A stretch of 64,000 nt of DNA, taken from contig NC_135566.1 of assembly GCF_964340395.1 (NCBI RefSeq), forward strand, positions 2,367,501-2,431,500, written 5' to 3'. The notes beneath the pieces were generated by a model. That model had not been told where the DNA came from and did no database searches. It worked only from the letters and a program-made list of their open reading frames with translations. Source of the stretch: Glandiceps talaboti. Lineage: Eukaryota; Hemichordata; Enteropneusta; Spengelidae. The translations under genes and the position numbers were made by a program. Every line of letters begins with the position of its first letter. Within the stretch, counting starts at the first letter, position 1. Below are positions 1 through 10,601 of this stretch, in pieces.

Positions 1-309
1 TAATTATACAGTGCTTTGAGCACTACTTTAATAATACCAAATGGTATATGTGTGTGTAATATTGCTAGTATTGCTGTTATCATTATTATGGTAACTGAAA
101 TCGAAAAATGTACAATACAAAATTAATTTATTGAATTCATGTCAATATGTATGATATATATGTACATGTAACTATAAATAAAAGAAGTACTTTCAAATTT
201 TAACATTCTGTGTTATAATAGTATCCCGTGTATGTACGTAGTTGTGTGTAGAGGAAGGGATGTGCAGGTGTGTTTCACATGTTTCCCAGTGTCAGATTTG
301 TTGTTTCCT

Positions 310-323
310 GTTACCATGGTAAC
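310..323 (+). promoter_or_regulatory. RFX X-box-like palindrome
   Basis: GTTACCATGGTAAC is a perfect 14-base palindrome and an exact match to the RFX X-box consensus RYYNYYATRRNRAC. RFX factors bind such sites upstream of ciliary genes in animals. It is followed by several degenerate GTAACCATGAC-like half sites up to about 405. Its position upstream of the plus-strand gene ending at 6306 makes a promoter role possible, but no first exon is established nearby. About three matches to this loose consensus are expected by chance in the window. Confidence 0.35.
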
Positions 324-329
324 GTTCCT

Positions 330-405
330 TGTAACCATGACGACCATAATGTCTTGTATAGTAACCTTAACCACATTTTGTATGGTAACCATGACCATTT
401 TTGAG
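330..405. repeat. Short degenerate 24-base tandem
   Basis: Two units, one starting TTGTATAGTAACC and the next TTGTATGGTAACC, are 24 bases long and follow directly on one another. They are preceded by a shorter related unit starting TTGTAACCATGACG. The units share GTAACC cores with the X-box-like palindrome just upstream. This may be a small cluster of factor-binding half sites or simply a minisatellite remnant. Confidence 0.4.
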
Positions 406-1917
406 CAGTGCCAATCAAAATTGATAGTTATTATAATAGTTGACAGGCCACTTCAGCTGTTTACAATGGTTCCATGCATATGTGTGTTTGTTGCCAATTT
501 ACTCCAATTTCTTGTTTGATTTCGGATGTCAAATTTCATCAACAAACAATATAGGTGTCCTACTTCGAAATTGTGAAGAAAACCCAAAAAGTGATTTTTC
601 AACATAATATCTGATTTCTACTTGTGGGTGACCCATATCTACTAGTACGCGTATGTCAACTTTGCTTACAACTATCAAGTGTCTGACGTCCGCATTTAGT
701 GTACATGGCATGTAAACATAAGTTGAATAACTGCCTAGCCTGTACCATGTTTACTCCTAGTTGATAAAAAAAACGCCTCCTCACTTAAGTAGGTGCACAC
801 CTTTACCAAGAACAAATATACAGGTTTTAGTAAGTCACAAATAAAACAGTACACTCTTTATGTGTGTATAGAAGTTGTGTTGTTACTTCTATTGTGTCAC
901 GCAACTAAATACAGTTTGCACAGAGTTACTTTCATATCTGAGATCTAGTTTCTGCAAAAGAGGGGTTTGTTTTCATACGTACTCTATTGCAGTATTGGTC
1001 GATATGTTTCATTTTGGTTCAGTACATAGCCCAGTATAGGTAATAATATTAACGTTTTTAGATCCAATGAATGTCTAGTCTTACTAAATATATTAACACT
1101 TCATTTTGGATCTTTGAAATAAATACCTTAATTATATACCTTTCAGACTAGGCATGATCGGTATTGAACCTTCAAAGGATCATATCAGCTTTAGTTTTGT
1201 GTTATTTTCTTTTCTACATTTTCACGCCACCTTCGAGATATGTTTCTCAAATTACATACAAAACGTTCAGGATCAGTACGGATAACATTAGTAAAGGTGA
1301 AGTAGTCGGAATCATATATCAAATACTGTATACTGGCCTTGTAATTGTAAATTTACTGATATCGACTTCATTAAACACTCATTACTCATTGTCACGACAA
1401 CACAGAGATTATTTTGGGCGGTTTTTTTGTGATTGCACGTCGATTTACAAAGGTCAAGATGGTTGTAAATTGAGATAAGAGTTTACAGTTCTTTGTACTA
1501 CAAATTATGTCAACAACCAACACATCGAAACTCATGAACATGGATACAGCAGTATTTTATTTGTATAACGTTCCATTGGTATGAATAATCCAAATTCTAA
1601 CAGTCGGGGTTACCCAGACTGCTGGACATGTTTCGAAATATCTAGCGGTAACTTGAAGTATTGCAATGATTTATTATGTGAATCAGTAAGCATTGAGATG
1701 GTTCGTTGCAGTATTAGCAGATTACAGTTTCTGATAACACCTTCGGATTCTTTATATTTTTTAAACCTTTACAGTTATTTATGAAATGTTTACTTTCAAG
1801 AACAGATGTAAGACACCCTTTCTCTTTCAATCGAACACGTGTTTATATTTGTTTAATCTGAGTCTTAAAGCTTTGATTTGAAAAGATGTCGTAATCTTTG
1901 ATCTCTGTGTTTTAAGA

Positions 1918-2358
1918 TTGGCCGACGATTCAACATCTTTCTATGTAACAAAGCTTTCAAAATGTCTGCCAGAATCACCTCGGATTTATAGAAGGATCGA
2001 GGCCGTTGTCGATATTATGGATAATATGCAAAATCCTCACCTCCGAGGAATTACCATTCACTTTATCGTCAACTTATTTGGACAGTTTTTAGACTTTAGA
2101 GAGACTTTACGTGCCGATTGTTGGTTGCTAGGCGTTGAATACTACAGACCTCAAGTACAACTTTCTAGTTATGATATAATTTTTAAATCATTCGGAAGCC
2201 CAAAGAGCTCTCTACACAAACCCAAGACATATGTACTTGGAAACATAGGAATGTGTTTTGAATTTGTAATTCAGCTAGAATCCAAAGGGGATCTTATATT
2301 GACTCAGACACTAGCAGAAACTACATGTAATAGGCCATTCTGCCACATGTGGCCATAG
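1918..2358 (+). other. Open frame of 147 codons, doubtful exon
   Basis: A frame with no stop runs from 1918 to the TAG at 2356-2358. It starts just after a plausible splice acceptor (pyrimidine-rich run ending in TTTTAAG at 1916). There is no ATG at its start, so if real it would be an internal or terminal exon. The translation has ordinary amino-acid composition without low complexity, for example PESPRIYRRIEAVV near the front and HFIVNLFGQFLDF in the middle. I do not recognise a family. No consensus donor gives a phase-compatible join to the exon at 5571. Given the number of frames in the window, one ORF of this length is roughly what chance would give. Confidence 0.2.
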
Positions 2359-5091
2359 GTTTGCATTTAAGACTCACTTAAGTGTACATTTAGCAGAGCT
2401 GTGGGCAGTAATTTGAAATTCGAAACACATTCTTGTTCTTCGAGACCATACTTTGGATTGGTGTGGAGAGCTATAGTATAGTGGGATGATCGAGTATACA
2501 CCACTATTAACAATACGTTTTGCTGCATATTACATGTAGTATTCTAACTACTATAGCATATTTAACGAATCTATTGGTAGAACTCAAATCTGGAATCTTG
2601 GCATAACATAAAGGTTACATAAATAATTCGCCTACATCATTTAGTATATAGTATACTACAATTTCTAGGGTTATACCTCCAACTATGCTAACAACACCGG
2701 AAGACAATTTTTAATGCCAACAAAAGTATGGATCCAAGAGAATGTGAAGTTTTCTTCACGAACAAAACAACTTGCAAATCCAGCTTGTGTCGATTTAAAT
2801 CTAAGGTCAAAAATGCTAATCTCTGCCTCCTTGTTCGTTGTATTTTAGTGTTATTGTTACAAAGCTTGCTTATAGGATCGCAGTATGGCAGATTCATAAC
2901 ACAAATGCATAATATGGGCTCCGTACAAATGAAGAGAAATGCCTACATACTTTACACTAGACAACCTATGCGACAAGTCGTCACCACCTGTACTAGAATT
3001 TCTAGAATTTCAATAATTTGGGTCATATGTCACGAGTGTAATAGAGTGTGTGTAGTACCTGTGTCCAAGGACAGGTTGTATCTGCTTATTATGGCAACAA
3101 CCAAATAATGAAGGAATTGGTCATAAATACATCTCAGCTTTCTCAGCTTGCACTTATTACACTGACATAGGCGTGATCGCTAACTACGTCTCGGTAGACT
3201 TTTCATGCTTCTATAATCACGAGATATTTTAATAAGCTGTGTATACTATAACTACCATAGATCATTATACACAAAATAGACATTTCTGTGCAATGTAATC
3301 GTTGGCCCTTCTCCGATCGCGACCATTACTCTACACAATGCATGCATAATGACAACACAACCTAAGTTTGTATTTGCGCCTGGTGTCTTCAGAGAAACTT
3401 TATTTTACGGCGATAATCATTTGCCTCAAGACAAAATAAGATTAAACAAATGTTCATAACCCAAGAAAGATCCGCTCTCAAATTCATTCACTGTCTTAGC
3501 CTTTCTTTTTGTCATACCTTAGCTTCACCGATAAGCGCCCTTAATCCACTCTGCCCCAAGGGTCTTTTTTAGAGAGTAATGCACAGACAAATCCCGTGTT
3601 CTGGTTCATTAGCTATGATGTATTTCACGTGTACATGTTATTGTCTTGTCTTTCATCCCTCTTCTTAAACCATGTAGTTAAGAAGGGCTTCAAAAAGCAT
3701 TAAAGGTATTGAAAGTTGTTCCGACAAAACATGTTATCAATATAATACGCCTGGCTTGATTTCGTTACAGCGACGGGAATGGGTACAACATATGTTGCAA
3801 AGTTTTATCATATCTATCTGAGTATATTCGATGACAGAGTAATTTTAACGTACAAAATGGAATAACATAAATAATTCAGCGTGTAATAAATTTCTGATTT
3901 TATTCCATTTTTTCATTCCCAGAAAGGACTAATATAAATTGTATTTGTATGGTAGCCATGACACTTCCAACGTTGTTTACTACACGAGGTTAGGCTCTGA
4001 GCACATGGCGGAGTTATTTATGCACCGTGGGGTTTAGTACTCAGATGTTAGTGAAAAGGCCAACAAAGCGAGCAGCTCATTACCTATAGAAATAATATGT
4101 TACTGTTTTATTTTTGTTCTCGCAGCCTCGCTTCTCATCCAAAACGTATAATATGAGCTTATGCAAATATGAAATACATTTTTGTATGTTTTACAAAGCG
4201 ACGCATAGTAATTGCCAAAAACTATATTTCATATTTGCCATGTAAAATTCATTATCAAATAATAGAACCTGATACATTACACAAGGTACCGGTCTTGATT
4301 GTAAATCTTATTCTAATCATCATTATTGCAACTGCATAAGTGAAATATACCAGTGACTATTTACATATATCTTGTTGACGATATCGTATAATATGTACCA
4401 TAACGTCTTGTGATGTGTCTTTCGATGCCACACAGAAACATTAGGTCGGGTCCTAGACCTTACATGAAAGGTCTATGTTCGGATAGAAGCACATCACACG
4501 AAATCCACCCATCACTCACTTACAAATGATTCATGGATGAATCTGAGCTCTTGTCTCAATAACGTGTGAGTGTAATTATCGACGGCGCCACGAAGTTGGA
4601 TAGATCTACGAAGTATCAGTCCTGATCACAATATTCATCCAGCAACCGTAGATTCATTCACCCTAAACTTTATCATATGGTGTGTCCTTTATAAACCTTT
4701 TTTTGACAATAGACTCACTACGTGCCTATGCTTATATTAAACCAATTTTAAATGATGTCGCGTTTCAGAGACGCATACTATGAAACTCGACAGGGTATTA
4801 AAGCTGCTGTCATGGTGGCTTAACTTTACCAAAATTTGAAAATATTTTGACGCAGAAAAAACACACAACACTATTTTATGATTTTTGAGTTATTTTGTCT
4901 TTCGTTCTCTCTAATCGTGACCTGTAAGGCTTGCCTTGTAACTTCGAAATCCTAGATAGTTTCAAATTCTGATCGCTGTGTCTCGTGATAGATGCCACTG
5001 TTAGAATGGGTTTGTTGTTATGTGAAGAGCAACTTATAGTCGAGAACGAGGTTAAAAGTACTGTAAAGTGGTATATACCTTTGAGTTGATG

Positions 5092-5099
5092 TGACGTCA
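5092..5099. promoter_or_regulatory. CRE palindrome TGACGTCA
   Basis: A perfect cAMP-response-element octamer within GATGTGACGTCATCAC, the full-length context preferred by CREB/ATF-type bZIP factors. It lies about 480 bases upstream of the exon at 5571, so it is probably intronic. It is one of six such octamers in the window. Confidence 0.35.
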
Positions 5100-5330
5100 T
5101 CACTTATATCACACCTCCGCGTATCGATTGCAATTAAATATTTACAAAGGATATCAGTTTATTACTCACCTAGGATACTAGTAATATAACAACGCAATAC
5201 AATATATACACAAGGCCTTATCAACACCACGGGGCCGCGAAACGTTTATAAAACTCGGATATGTCTCTGGTCCCTATACATCTATCTTAATTTTCACACT
5301 TTTAGGGAAGTTTACGGATATTGAACTAAC

Positions 5331-5422
5331 GCACACGTACATACATGCACATATGTACACATACATGCACGCACGCACACACACACACACATACACATAC
5401 ACAACAGATCTAGAGTTATACA

Positions 5423-5465
<43 letters not shown>

Positions 5466-5467
5466 GG
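5331..5467. repeat. CA/CATA and GACA microsatellites
   Basis: About 75 bases of CA-rich sequence (CACA, CATA and CACG units) are followed after a short unique spacer by about eleven GACA units (5424-5467). The array ends about 100 bases before the acceptor of the exon at 5571, so it is intronic. The minus-strand ORF over it is a shadow of the repeat. Confidence 0.9.
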
Positions 5468-5570
5468 GTACTTACATGACATGTAAAGTGGACATTAGTG
5501 AAAGTACTTTTTAAACGAAACTTTCGTGTGTCTTTTCTCTGACCATCTAATGTTTTAATTTTGCTTTCAG

Positions 5571-5639
5571 GGAACTTTTTCAGAGATTGGACTCTATACT
5601 TCAAACTGAAAATAGACTTGAGAAGCTTGACGAGAAAAA
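5571..5639 (+). CDS. Internal exon of an unrecognised gene (gene A)
   Basis: A 69-base exon is bounded by a strong acceptor (TTTAATTTTGCTTTCAG ending at 5570) and a consensus donor GTAAGT at 5640-5645. One base completes the preceding codon, then the frame reads ELFQRLDSILQT and continues ENRLEKLDEK, ending with two bases (AA) of a split codon. The peptide is charged, with leucines spaced as in an amphipathic helix or short coiled coil. The split codon is completed exactly by the first base of the exon at 5943. I do not recognise the family. Upstream exons were not identified, so the N-terminal part of the protein is unknown. Confidence 0.65.
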
Positions 5640-5942
5640 GTAAGTTTTCAACTAAAAACCCATCTCTATCCTAACGACTGTAGTAACTGGATATTCTAAA
5701 TATGGTGGTACAACTTATTTACAATTCTATGATGTCCTTTTCTTGGAAATCTCCCACTTTGGTAAACATATATATAGGGTGTACTTTCACTGAAATCTGA
5801 GTAATATGTTTCTAGAATAACATAATCTGGTAATGTTCAATCTTATATTGTTTTCGTCGTCTCAAGAAATGTAACAACAGGGGGTGTCACACTTATGTGA
5901 AATTAACCGACCATACTTCTCTCTGGTTCTTCCATGTACTAG

Positions 5943-6008
5943 CTATCGTAGATACAGCTCTTTTGTTAGACCTGTAGTTTTGAGATCACATGGATATGTT
6001 CCTCGCAA
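5943..6008 (+). CDS. Penultimate coding exon of gene A
   Basis: The acceptor TCTTCCATGTACTAG ends at 5942 and the consensus donor GTAAGT is at 6009-6014. The first base completes the split AAC codon (Asn) left by the previous exon. The frame then reads YRRYSSFVRPVVLRSHGYVPR and again ends with AA of a split codon. The peptide is basic and aromatic with no recognisable domain. The identical exit phase means that the 66-base exon could be skipped without changing frame. The intron before it is about 300 bases and the one after it about 270 bases, much shorter than most introns here. Confidence 0.65.
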
Positions 6009-6281
6009 GTAAGTACACTTTGAAAACTGAAAACCTCGGTTAAAAGGAAAATAAACTATGGGTTGAAGTGTGGTGTGTGTAAACTAAGGTATACCTAGCT
6101 ATAGTAATATAGATATGCTTGTAAATTCTCAGTTATTTACATATTAAAACTTTTTGAGAAATTTTGTGGTGTAATAACAAACCATGGTACATCTCATTCA
6201 TTATAACCTGTGTCATATAACATTATTAATCATCTTAATCCGGTTCATTTAGCTAACTGAACTTTAACCTTTGACCTACAG

Positions 6282-6306
6282 CTCTGAACCTGCAGTGGTG
6301 AAGTAG
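6282..6306 (+). CDS. Last coding exon and stop of gene A
   Basis: The acceptor CCTTTGACCTACAG ends at 6281. The first base completes AAC (Asn), then the frame reads SEPAVVK and stops at TAG (6304-6306). Three successive junctions agree in phase and end in a stop, which is the main evidence that this is a real gene end and not three chance segments. The visible C-terminus of the protein totals about 52 residues. No localisation signal is visible. Confidence 0.6.
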
Positions 6307-6990
6307 TTTCTTGGTATTTACTGTTTTATGACAAACCATTTACACTCCAGGACTTCACTAAACCTAAATGTTTGTTGTGCAGTCCTCATTTCTTACATAT
6401 ATTTTCTTTGCTGTAGAAATTTTACTCAAATCAAGTGTCTTCATAACTTTTTTTGCAGCTTGAATTGTGTCATTTTCAGACTGGACATTCAATTTTTAAA
6501 AGTTGTTAATCTATTTATTTTGCAATTTCTGAAACCATTGCAAAGTACTACTACATTGTCGACAACATGCTTGGGAGTAATTTTAAAGTGACGATATGGA
6601 TGGACATTTAATTTGGATTTTCAATTAAGAAAATCATTTTAATTACTATATTTCTCTACTGGAAAAAAAACTATATAGCTAAATTAATGGAAACAAAATA
6701 TACCAAGTATGTGTTTGTAACTTAGTAAATTGCAAAAAACTAAAACATGTGTAAAAGGTTTGTTATTGTACATATAGGAAGAAGTGATTGTAAACAGAAT
6801 ACAAATTACTTAAGCTTGTAAGCAGAAGTATCCACAAATAATCAAACTATTTATACATGGTGATATTTCAATATATGGAACATCGACAGACGCTGTGCAG
6901 ACTGGACGTGCTGGAGTGGTTACTTGTATTTACTTAGTTTATTTGCAAATCACTTCCTGTATTTGCAATAAAACATTTTTTACACATTTT
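6307..6990 (+). other. Probable 3' UTR of gene A
   Basis: AT-rich sequence follows the stop codon. The first canonical poly(A) signal seen is AATAAA at 6967-6972, followed by T-rich sequence, giving a 3' UTR of about 680 bases. The ORF at 6328-6591 inside it is rich in Phe, Leu and Cys, has no recognisable domain and is probably chance. Confidence 0.5.
6967..6972 (+). terminator. Poly(A) signal of gene A
   Basis: Canonical AATAAA about 660 bases after the TAG stop of the three-exon gene end. It is followed within 25 bases by a run of T-rich sequence suitable as a downstream element. Confidence 0.45.
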
Positions 6991-7097
6991 TCAATTTATT
7001 GAGTTACAAACACGGCCTTGGTCTACGTTAATTATTTTTTCATAGTAATGTTTTAGATACCTACTTCTCATCCATATGTCCACTTTACATCATTTAA

Positions 7098-7207
7098 TTT
7101 TGCACACGGTATGAAATCAATATGGCCGTCATTGATTTTGCACACGGTATGAAATCAATATGTCCGTCATTGATTTCGCACACTGTATGAAATCAATATG
7201 GCCATCA
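7098..7207. repeat. 38-base tandem repeat, about 2.9 copies
   Basis: Units start at 7098, 7136 and 7174. Each reads TTTTGCACACGGTATGAAAT followed by CAATATGGCCGTCATTGA with only a few substitutions (for example TTTC for TTTT and CACTG for CACGG in the third). The high identity points to recent duplication. Copies are directly adjacent with no spacers, so this is a minisatellite and not a CRISPR array. Confidence 0.85.
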
Positions 7208-8964
7208 AATGATACTTAAGTCAGTATTTCTCCTTGTCCTGACCTAATAAACATGTGTCGTTGCACCACGAGCTTAGTCTAGTCGTGGTAGTCTGAGCGC
7301 ATAACAAAAAACGGAAGTGACGTTTAGACCAAAATAAGCCCAAACGAGGCTAAAATCCTTGATCGTCTGCTCACTACACTCGCTGTAGTGCACTGTGCAT
7401 AGAAGAGATCATTGCTCGCCCTCCCACTTCCCAACAAGAGTTAAACATGGAAATTTATCATTACAGTGTCTGATATGATATTTGTGAAAGAAATATCTGA
7501 AATGGTTTACCTATATACTTTATGTAGTATTGGCAATGCAATTGGATACAGCAATGTTAAGATATAGGAAAATGATATTTCTATTATAGCATATGTAGTT
7601 TGCTAACATTAACTATAAGCTTTTTAAAAACACAACCAACGTGATAAAATTCCTACAACTCAGCTTTTGTTAACAATCACTGGAAGATTGTTCAGTTTTT
7701 AAAGGAAAAACTGACTGTGTGTAATGTGGGGACAAAGTACCTTTTAAAACAATGCTCAACCTCTTCCTAAACCTGTGACCTGAATCTACCCCCCGCCCCT
7801 AGTGCATTACTAGTATGAGTAAACATACCTAAGTAAGACGTAATTTCACCTAGTCGACACTATTCAGCTGTGTTCGCTGTTTCACTGTACAATACAAACA
7901 CTTCAAGGGTGATATCAAACACATGATCACTCTTTTGTCAAGTTCTATTCTGTACGTCTTACACTTGTATGTGCTGCATGTTGGTTGGTAAGAGTTGAAT
8001 AATTTCGGTAACGTAACAGATTGGCGGAAAATGGGTCAAATTCACCTAGCTGATATTCTAAGTCAATTTTCGTTTTAATATAGTCTGTGGGGGAATGGTA
8101 GGTGGTGGGAATGTGGGTTGTTTTGCCCGCACGCCCTGTTTTTGGTACAATAAGCTATGTTTCGCCATTGTCATTATACCATTATCAAATGGGCTTGAAA
8201 TACTACACTGACTACTTCAGCCAAAGAGTACGAATTCAAGCGGTTATTGACCCCACCTTAACGAAGCTTCCGACCACTCAGTACCAATGAGAATTTGACC
8301 ATGCATAATATAGTCACATGTTACCCATGAAACCAGATGTTTCAATAAGTTTCAATCGACTAATAGACTAAACGTTACTCTTGAGAGCTCAGATTGTGTG
8401 TTTTTCTCAAACGGACGACTCGTAGTCAGGGAATGCTTAGCGACGCTATATACACAAAAAGAAGAGTAAATTGACTTGACCAAGACTCCTTGAAACCATA
8501 TTAAGTAAACCGTAACAGTACTGGGACTAGCTACGATACAGTGGGCACTCTGTTCCACATAAACCTGTTGTATGACAGTTTCTATTCAGTGCCACAATAA
8601 AGACTTTACCTAGTATTGTGAATAAGCTTGTCTACCAAACCAAGCTCCCCAAGGAGAACAAATAATGTCGGGTGGTTCTACAAATATTCATAAATATTGT
8701 AGATATCTTCATGAACAAAATTCATTTGTTGGGTTACTTCAGCGTTTTATTCGCTCATTTTCATAGTTTTATTGCACAACTCTCCGATTTTGAATAAAGT
8801 GAGGTCAAGTTCCAGTCAAGGGAAGTCAGATACAGATTTTTTTTATGAAAACAATATTGACGTTGGTTTGATTTAATATTTGTCTAGATCTGAAGCGCCG
8901 TTTCCATTTTTTTTTCAATATTATGATGGGCCTGCATATTTCTTTCTGTCTTTATTTCATATAT

Positions 8965-8972
8965 TTACTTAC

Positions 8973-9003
<31 letters not shown>

Positions 9004-9005
9004 TA
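8965..9005. repeat. TTTA microsatellite
   Basis: About ten TTTA/TTAC units in a row. The short plus-strand ORF across it is a repeat artefact. Confidence 0.9.
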
Positions 9006-10511
9006 AATTTGAAAAGCCTCTATTCACCTTCCCCATATAGGCGATATTCTGTTATATTTCCATCTAGGTCACACTCTGCTTGGTGCATTCTCTGCATTTT
9101 CTGAATCAAAATATGAATCAAAATATAAGATCACGTTGGTCTCGAAGACATGCTGTGAAATTTTTTCTCGAATGATAGTGGATGACATTTGATACAGACA
9201 AAATTCTCACAGAAATCACAGTACGTAAGAAAGGAAGTATTCTCTGTGTGGGCGGCATTTCAAGTGAACCATACGGATATTAATAGTACTGTGTGTAACA
9301 ATAAGGTAACATGTATATTAATATTTTATACATCCTGTGATCTATCGATTATAACCTTGCATACTCCGTATTACTCGACAGCTGAACATGCACCGTCACG
9401 GCCGGATTTTGATAATTTCAGTCTGTCGTTAAAAAAAACACGATATATTCCTCCCTCGAAATATTGTTGCATTTTACAATCTTGATTGTTCTATCTTGCT
9501 TAATATTAGGGGGTATCATTTTAAATTATATCCCTTACAAATCTACAGTTGAACAAGTAAAGATGTCAACGCTGCTGAGACCGAGACATGTATAGGCGTA
9601 GTAAAGTAAAACTTCCATGGTCCACGAAATCACTTCTTTTTTTCTTTTTTAAATTTGCATACTAAAAAAAACCCTCTTCGTTTTTCTTTTGGAGTGTGAA
9701 CAGTCTCTAAATGCGTCTGTACAATGTCGATGAAATGAAATTATTGATAATATTATCATTTTGAAATAAATGAATAAAGTGAATGAATATTATCATTTTC
9801 TGACAAATACATGGCTATAAAAAGTCGTTATGGCTACAAAACAAACATGGCGGTTCTGCTCGCTCAAAAGCAGGCAAATCCTTATACGAGATAATACATT
9901 TTGTAGAGAGTAGCAATTCTATATTATTACATTAAGGAGAGAGAGTGCTCGTAATGGAATATAGACATATGTGATAAATTGAATTTCCATTTCGTAATGC
10001 CAACCTCGTCAGCTAGTCAACCATAATTAGGTCGTACTCAATATGTGCTTAGTTTGACAGGAAACTGTCGTGTATTCCGGTTCAACCCGATTTCCCGCGT
10101 ACACGAGGCTAAATTTCATCGTCAATGGAACAAAATTCCGACTTTGTTGGTATATAATTTAGTAAACCATTCCTGTGTATCAAATGCAAATAAAACCGAT
10201 CCTCAAATTAAAAAATGATAGATACACGATCATTTCTGGTTAATCAAAATAAGTGCAAATTTGCGATATAAAGGGTCAAGTTATACAGATGATATGCGAT
10301 TCGTGTTTCTTTTCACTTACTTCAAGGAAAAGGCTGGATTTTGAATTAAAATCACGACAATTGCATAAAATTAGAAACTGTCAATTTCTTTAAGTCTCAC
10401 AAACTTACATTTTTTACTAACCAGCCCTTCAAACTCTGTTATACGCATTCAATATAATGTAATTCGTATTAAATGCGATTCTTTATAGCCATATTGGTCC
10501 ACGACACAATT

Positions 10512-10525
10512 GTCGTCATGGCAAC
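10512..10525 (+). promoter_or_regulatory. RFX X-box, candidate ciliary-type promoter
   Basis: GTCGTCATGGCAAC matches the X-box consensus RYYNYYATRRNRAC at every position. It lies 17 bases before a perfect NRF-1 palindrome and 57 bases before a candidate start codon (10582), where X-boxes are normally found in ciliary genes. A second exact match lies 166 bases further on. RFX binding and ciliary function are inferences from motif and position. Confidence 0.55.
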
Positions 10526-10542
10526 GTTTTGATTCTCAACTG

Positions 10543-10552
10543 GCGCATGCGC
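10543..10552. promoter_or_regulatory. NRF-1 palindrome GCGCATGCGC
   Basis: A perfect GCGCATGCGC in an otherwise AT-rich region. This is the core NRF-1 recognition sequence found close to start sites of many animal housekeeping and ciliary genes. Its position between the X-box and the ATG at 10582 suggests a transcription start near 10.55-10.58 kb. Confidence 0.55.
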
Positions 10553-10581
10553 TGTGTGACAGATCAGCTTACTAAAATTTC

Positions 10582-10601
10582 ATGGTAATGCGACAGGCTA
10601 T
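10582..10601 (+). CDS. Candidate first coding exon of the polyP/polyQ gene (gene B)
   Basis: The first ATG after an in-frame TAA (10573-10575) opens a short frame, MVMRQA plus two bases AT, ending at a consensus donor GTAAGT (10602-10607). The next exon at 13996 begins with the third base of a codon, so AT plus T gives Ile and the frame runs on without a stop. The base after the ATG is G, a favourable context. It lies immediately downstream of X-box and NRF-1 motifs. GTAAGT is common and phase agreement has a one-in-three chance, so this is suggestive only. Further exons between 10.6 and 14.0 kb are not excluded. Confidence 0.4.

Larger units (their letters stand above)
1..5570. other. Left flank; 5' part of the first gene not resolved
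   Basis: This AT-rich stretch lies upstream of the exon at 5571 and must contain that gene's upstream exons, unless they lie before base 1. I could not identify any of them with confidence. It contains an RFX X-box-like palindrome (310-323), a short degenerate 24-base tandem (about 330-405), a perfect CRE (5092-5099), CA and GACA microsatellites (5331-5467), and ORFs at 1918-2358 and 2728-3108. The ORF lengths are within what AT-rich DNA gives by chance. Strong-looking acceptors such as the one ending at 4127 are not followed by an exon that joins in phase to 5571. Confidence 0.5.
6991..10511. other. Intergenic stretch
   Basis: No supported gene lies here. It contains a 38-base tandem repeat (7098-7207), a TTTA microsatellite (8965-9005), and chance-length ORFs (8102-8290, 8352-8558, 9189-9485) without recognisable domains. 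The interval separates the end of the upstream plus-strand gene from the promoter motifs at 10.5 kb. Nothing else stands out. Confidence 0.5.

Noticed and set aside
1-30. GTGCTTTGAGCAC, resembling part of the SINE tail
   Set aside because: Only about a dozen bases match and no flanking SINE sequence is present.
1618-1685. Possible exon of gene A between an acceptor at 1617 and GTAAGC at 1686
   Set aside because: Its end phase does not join the open frame at 1917, and no chain to 5571 could be built.
2728-3108. 126-codon ATG ORF
   Set aside because: Cys/Leu-rich translation with no domain, no splice-compatible neighbours, and a length expected by chance in AT-rich DNA.
7098-7207. CRISPR-like direct repeats
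   Set aside because: Units are adjacent without spacers, and the genome is clearly animal.
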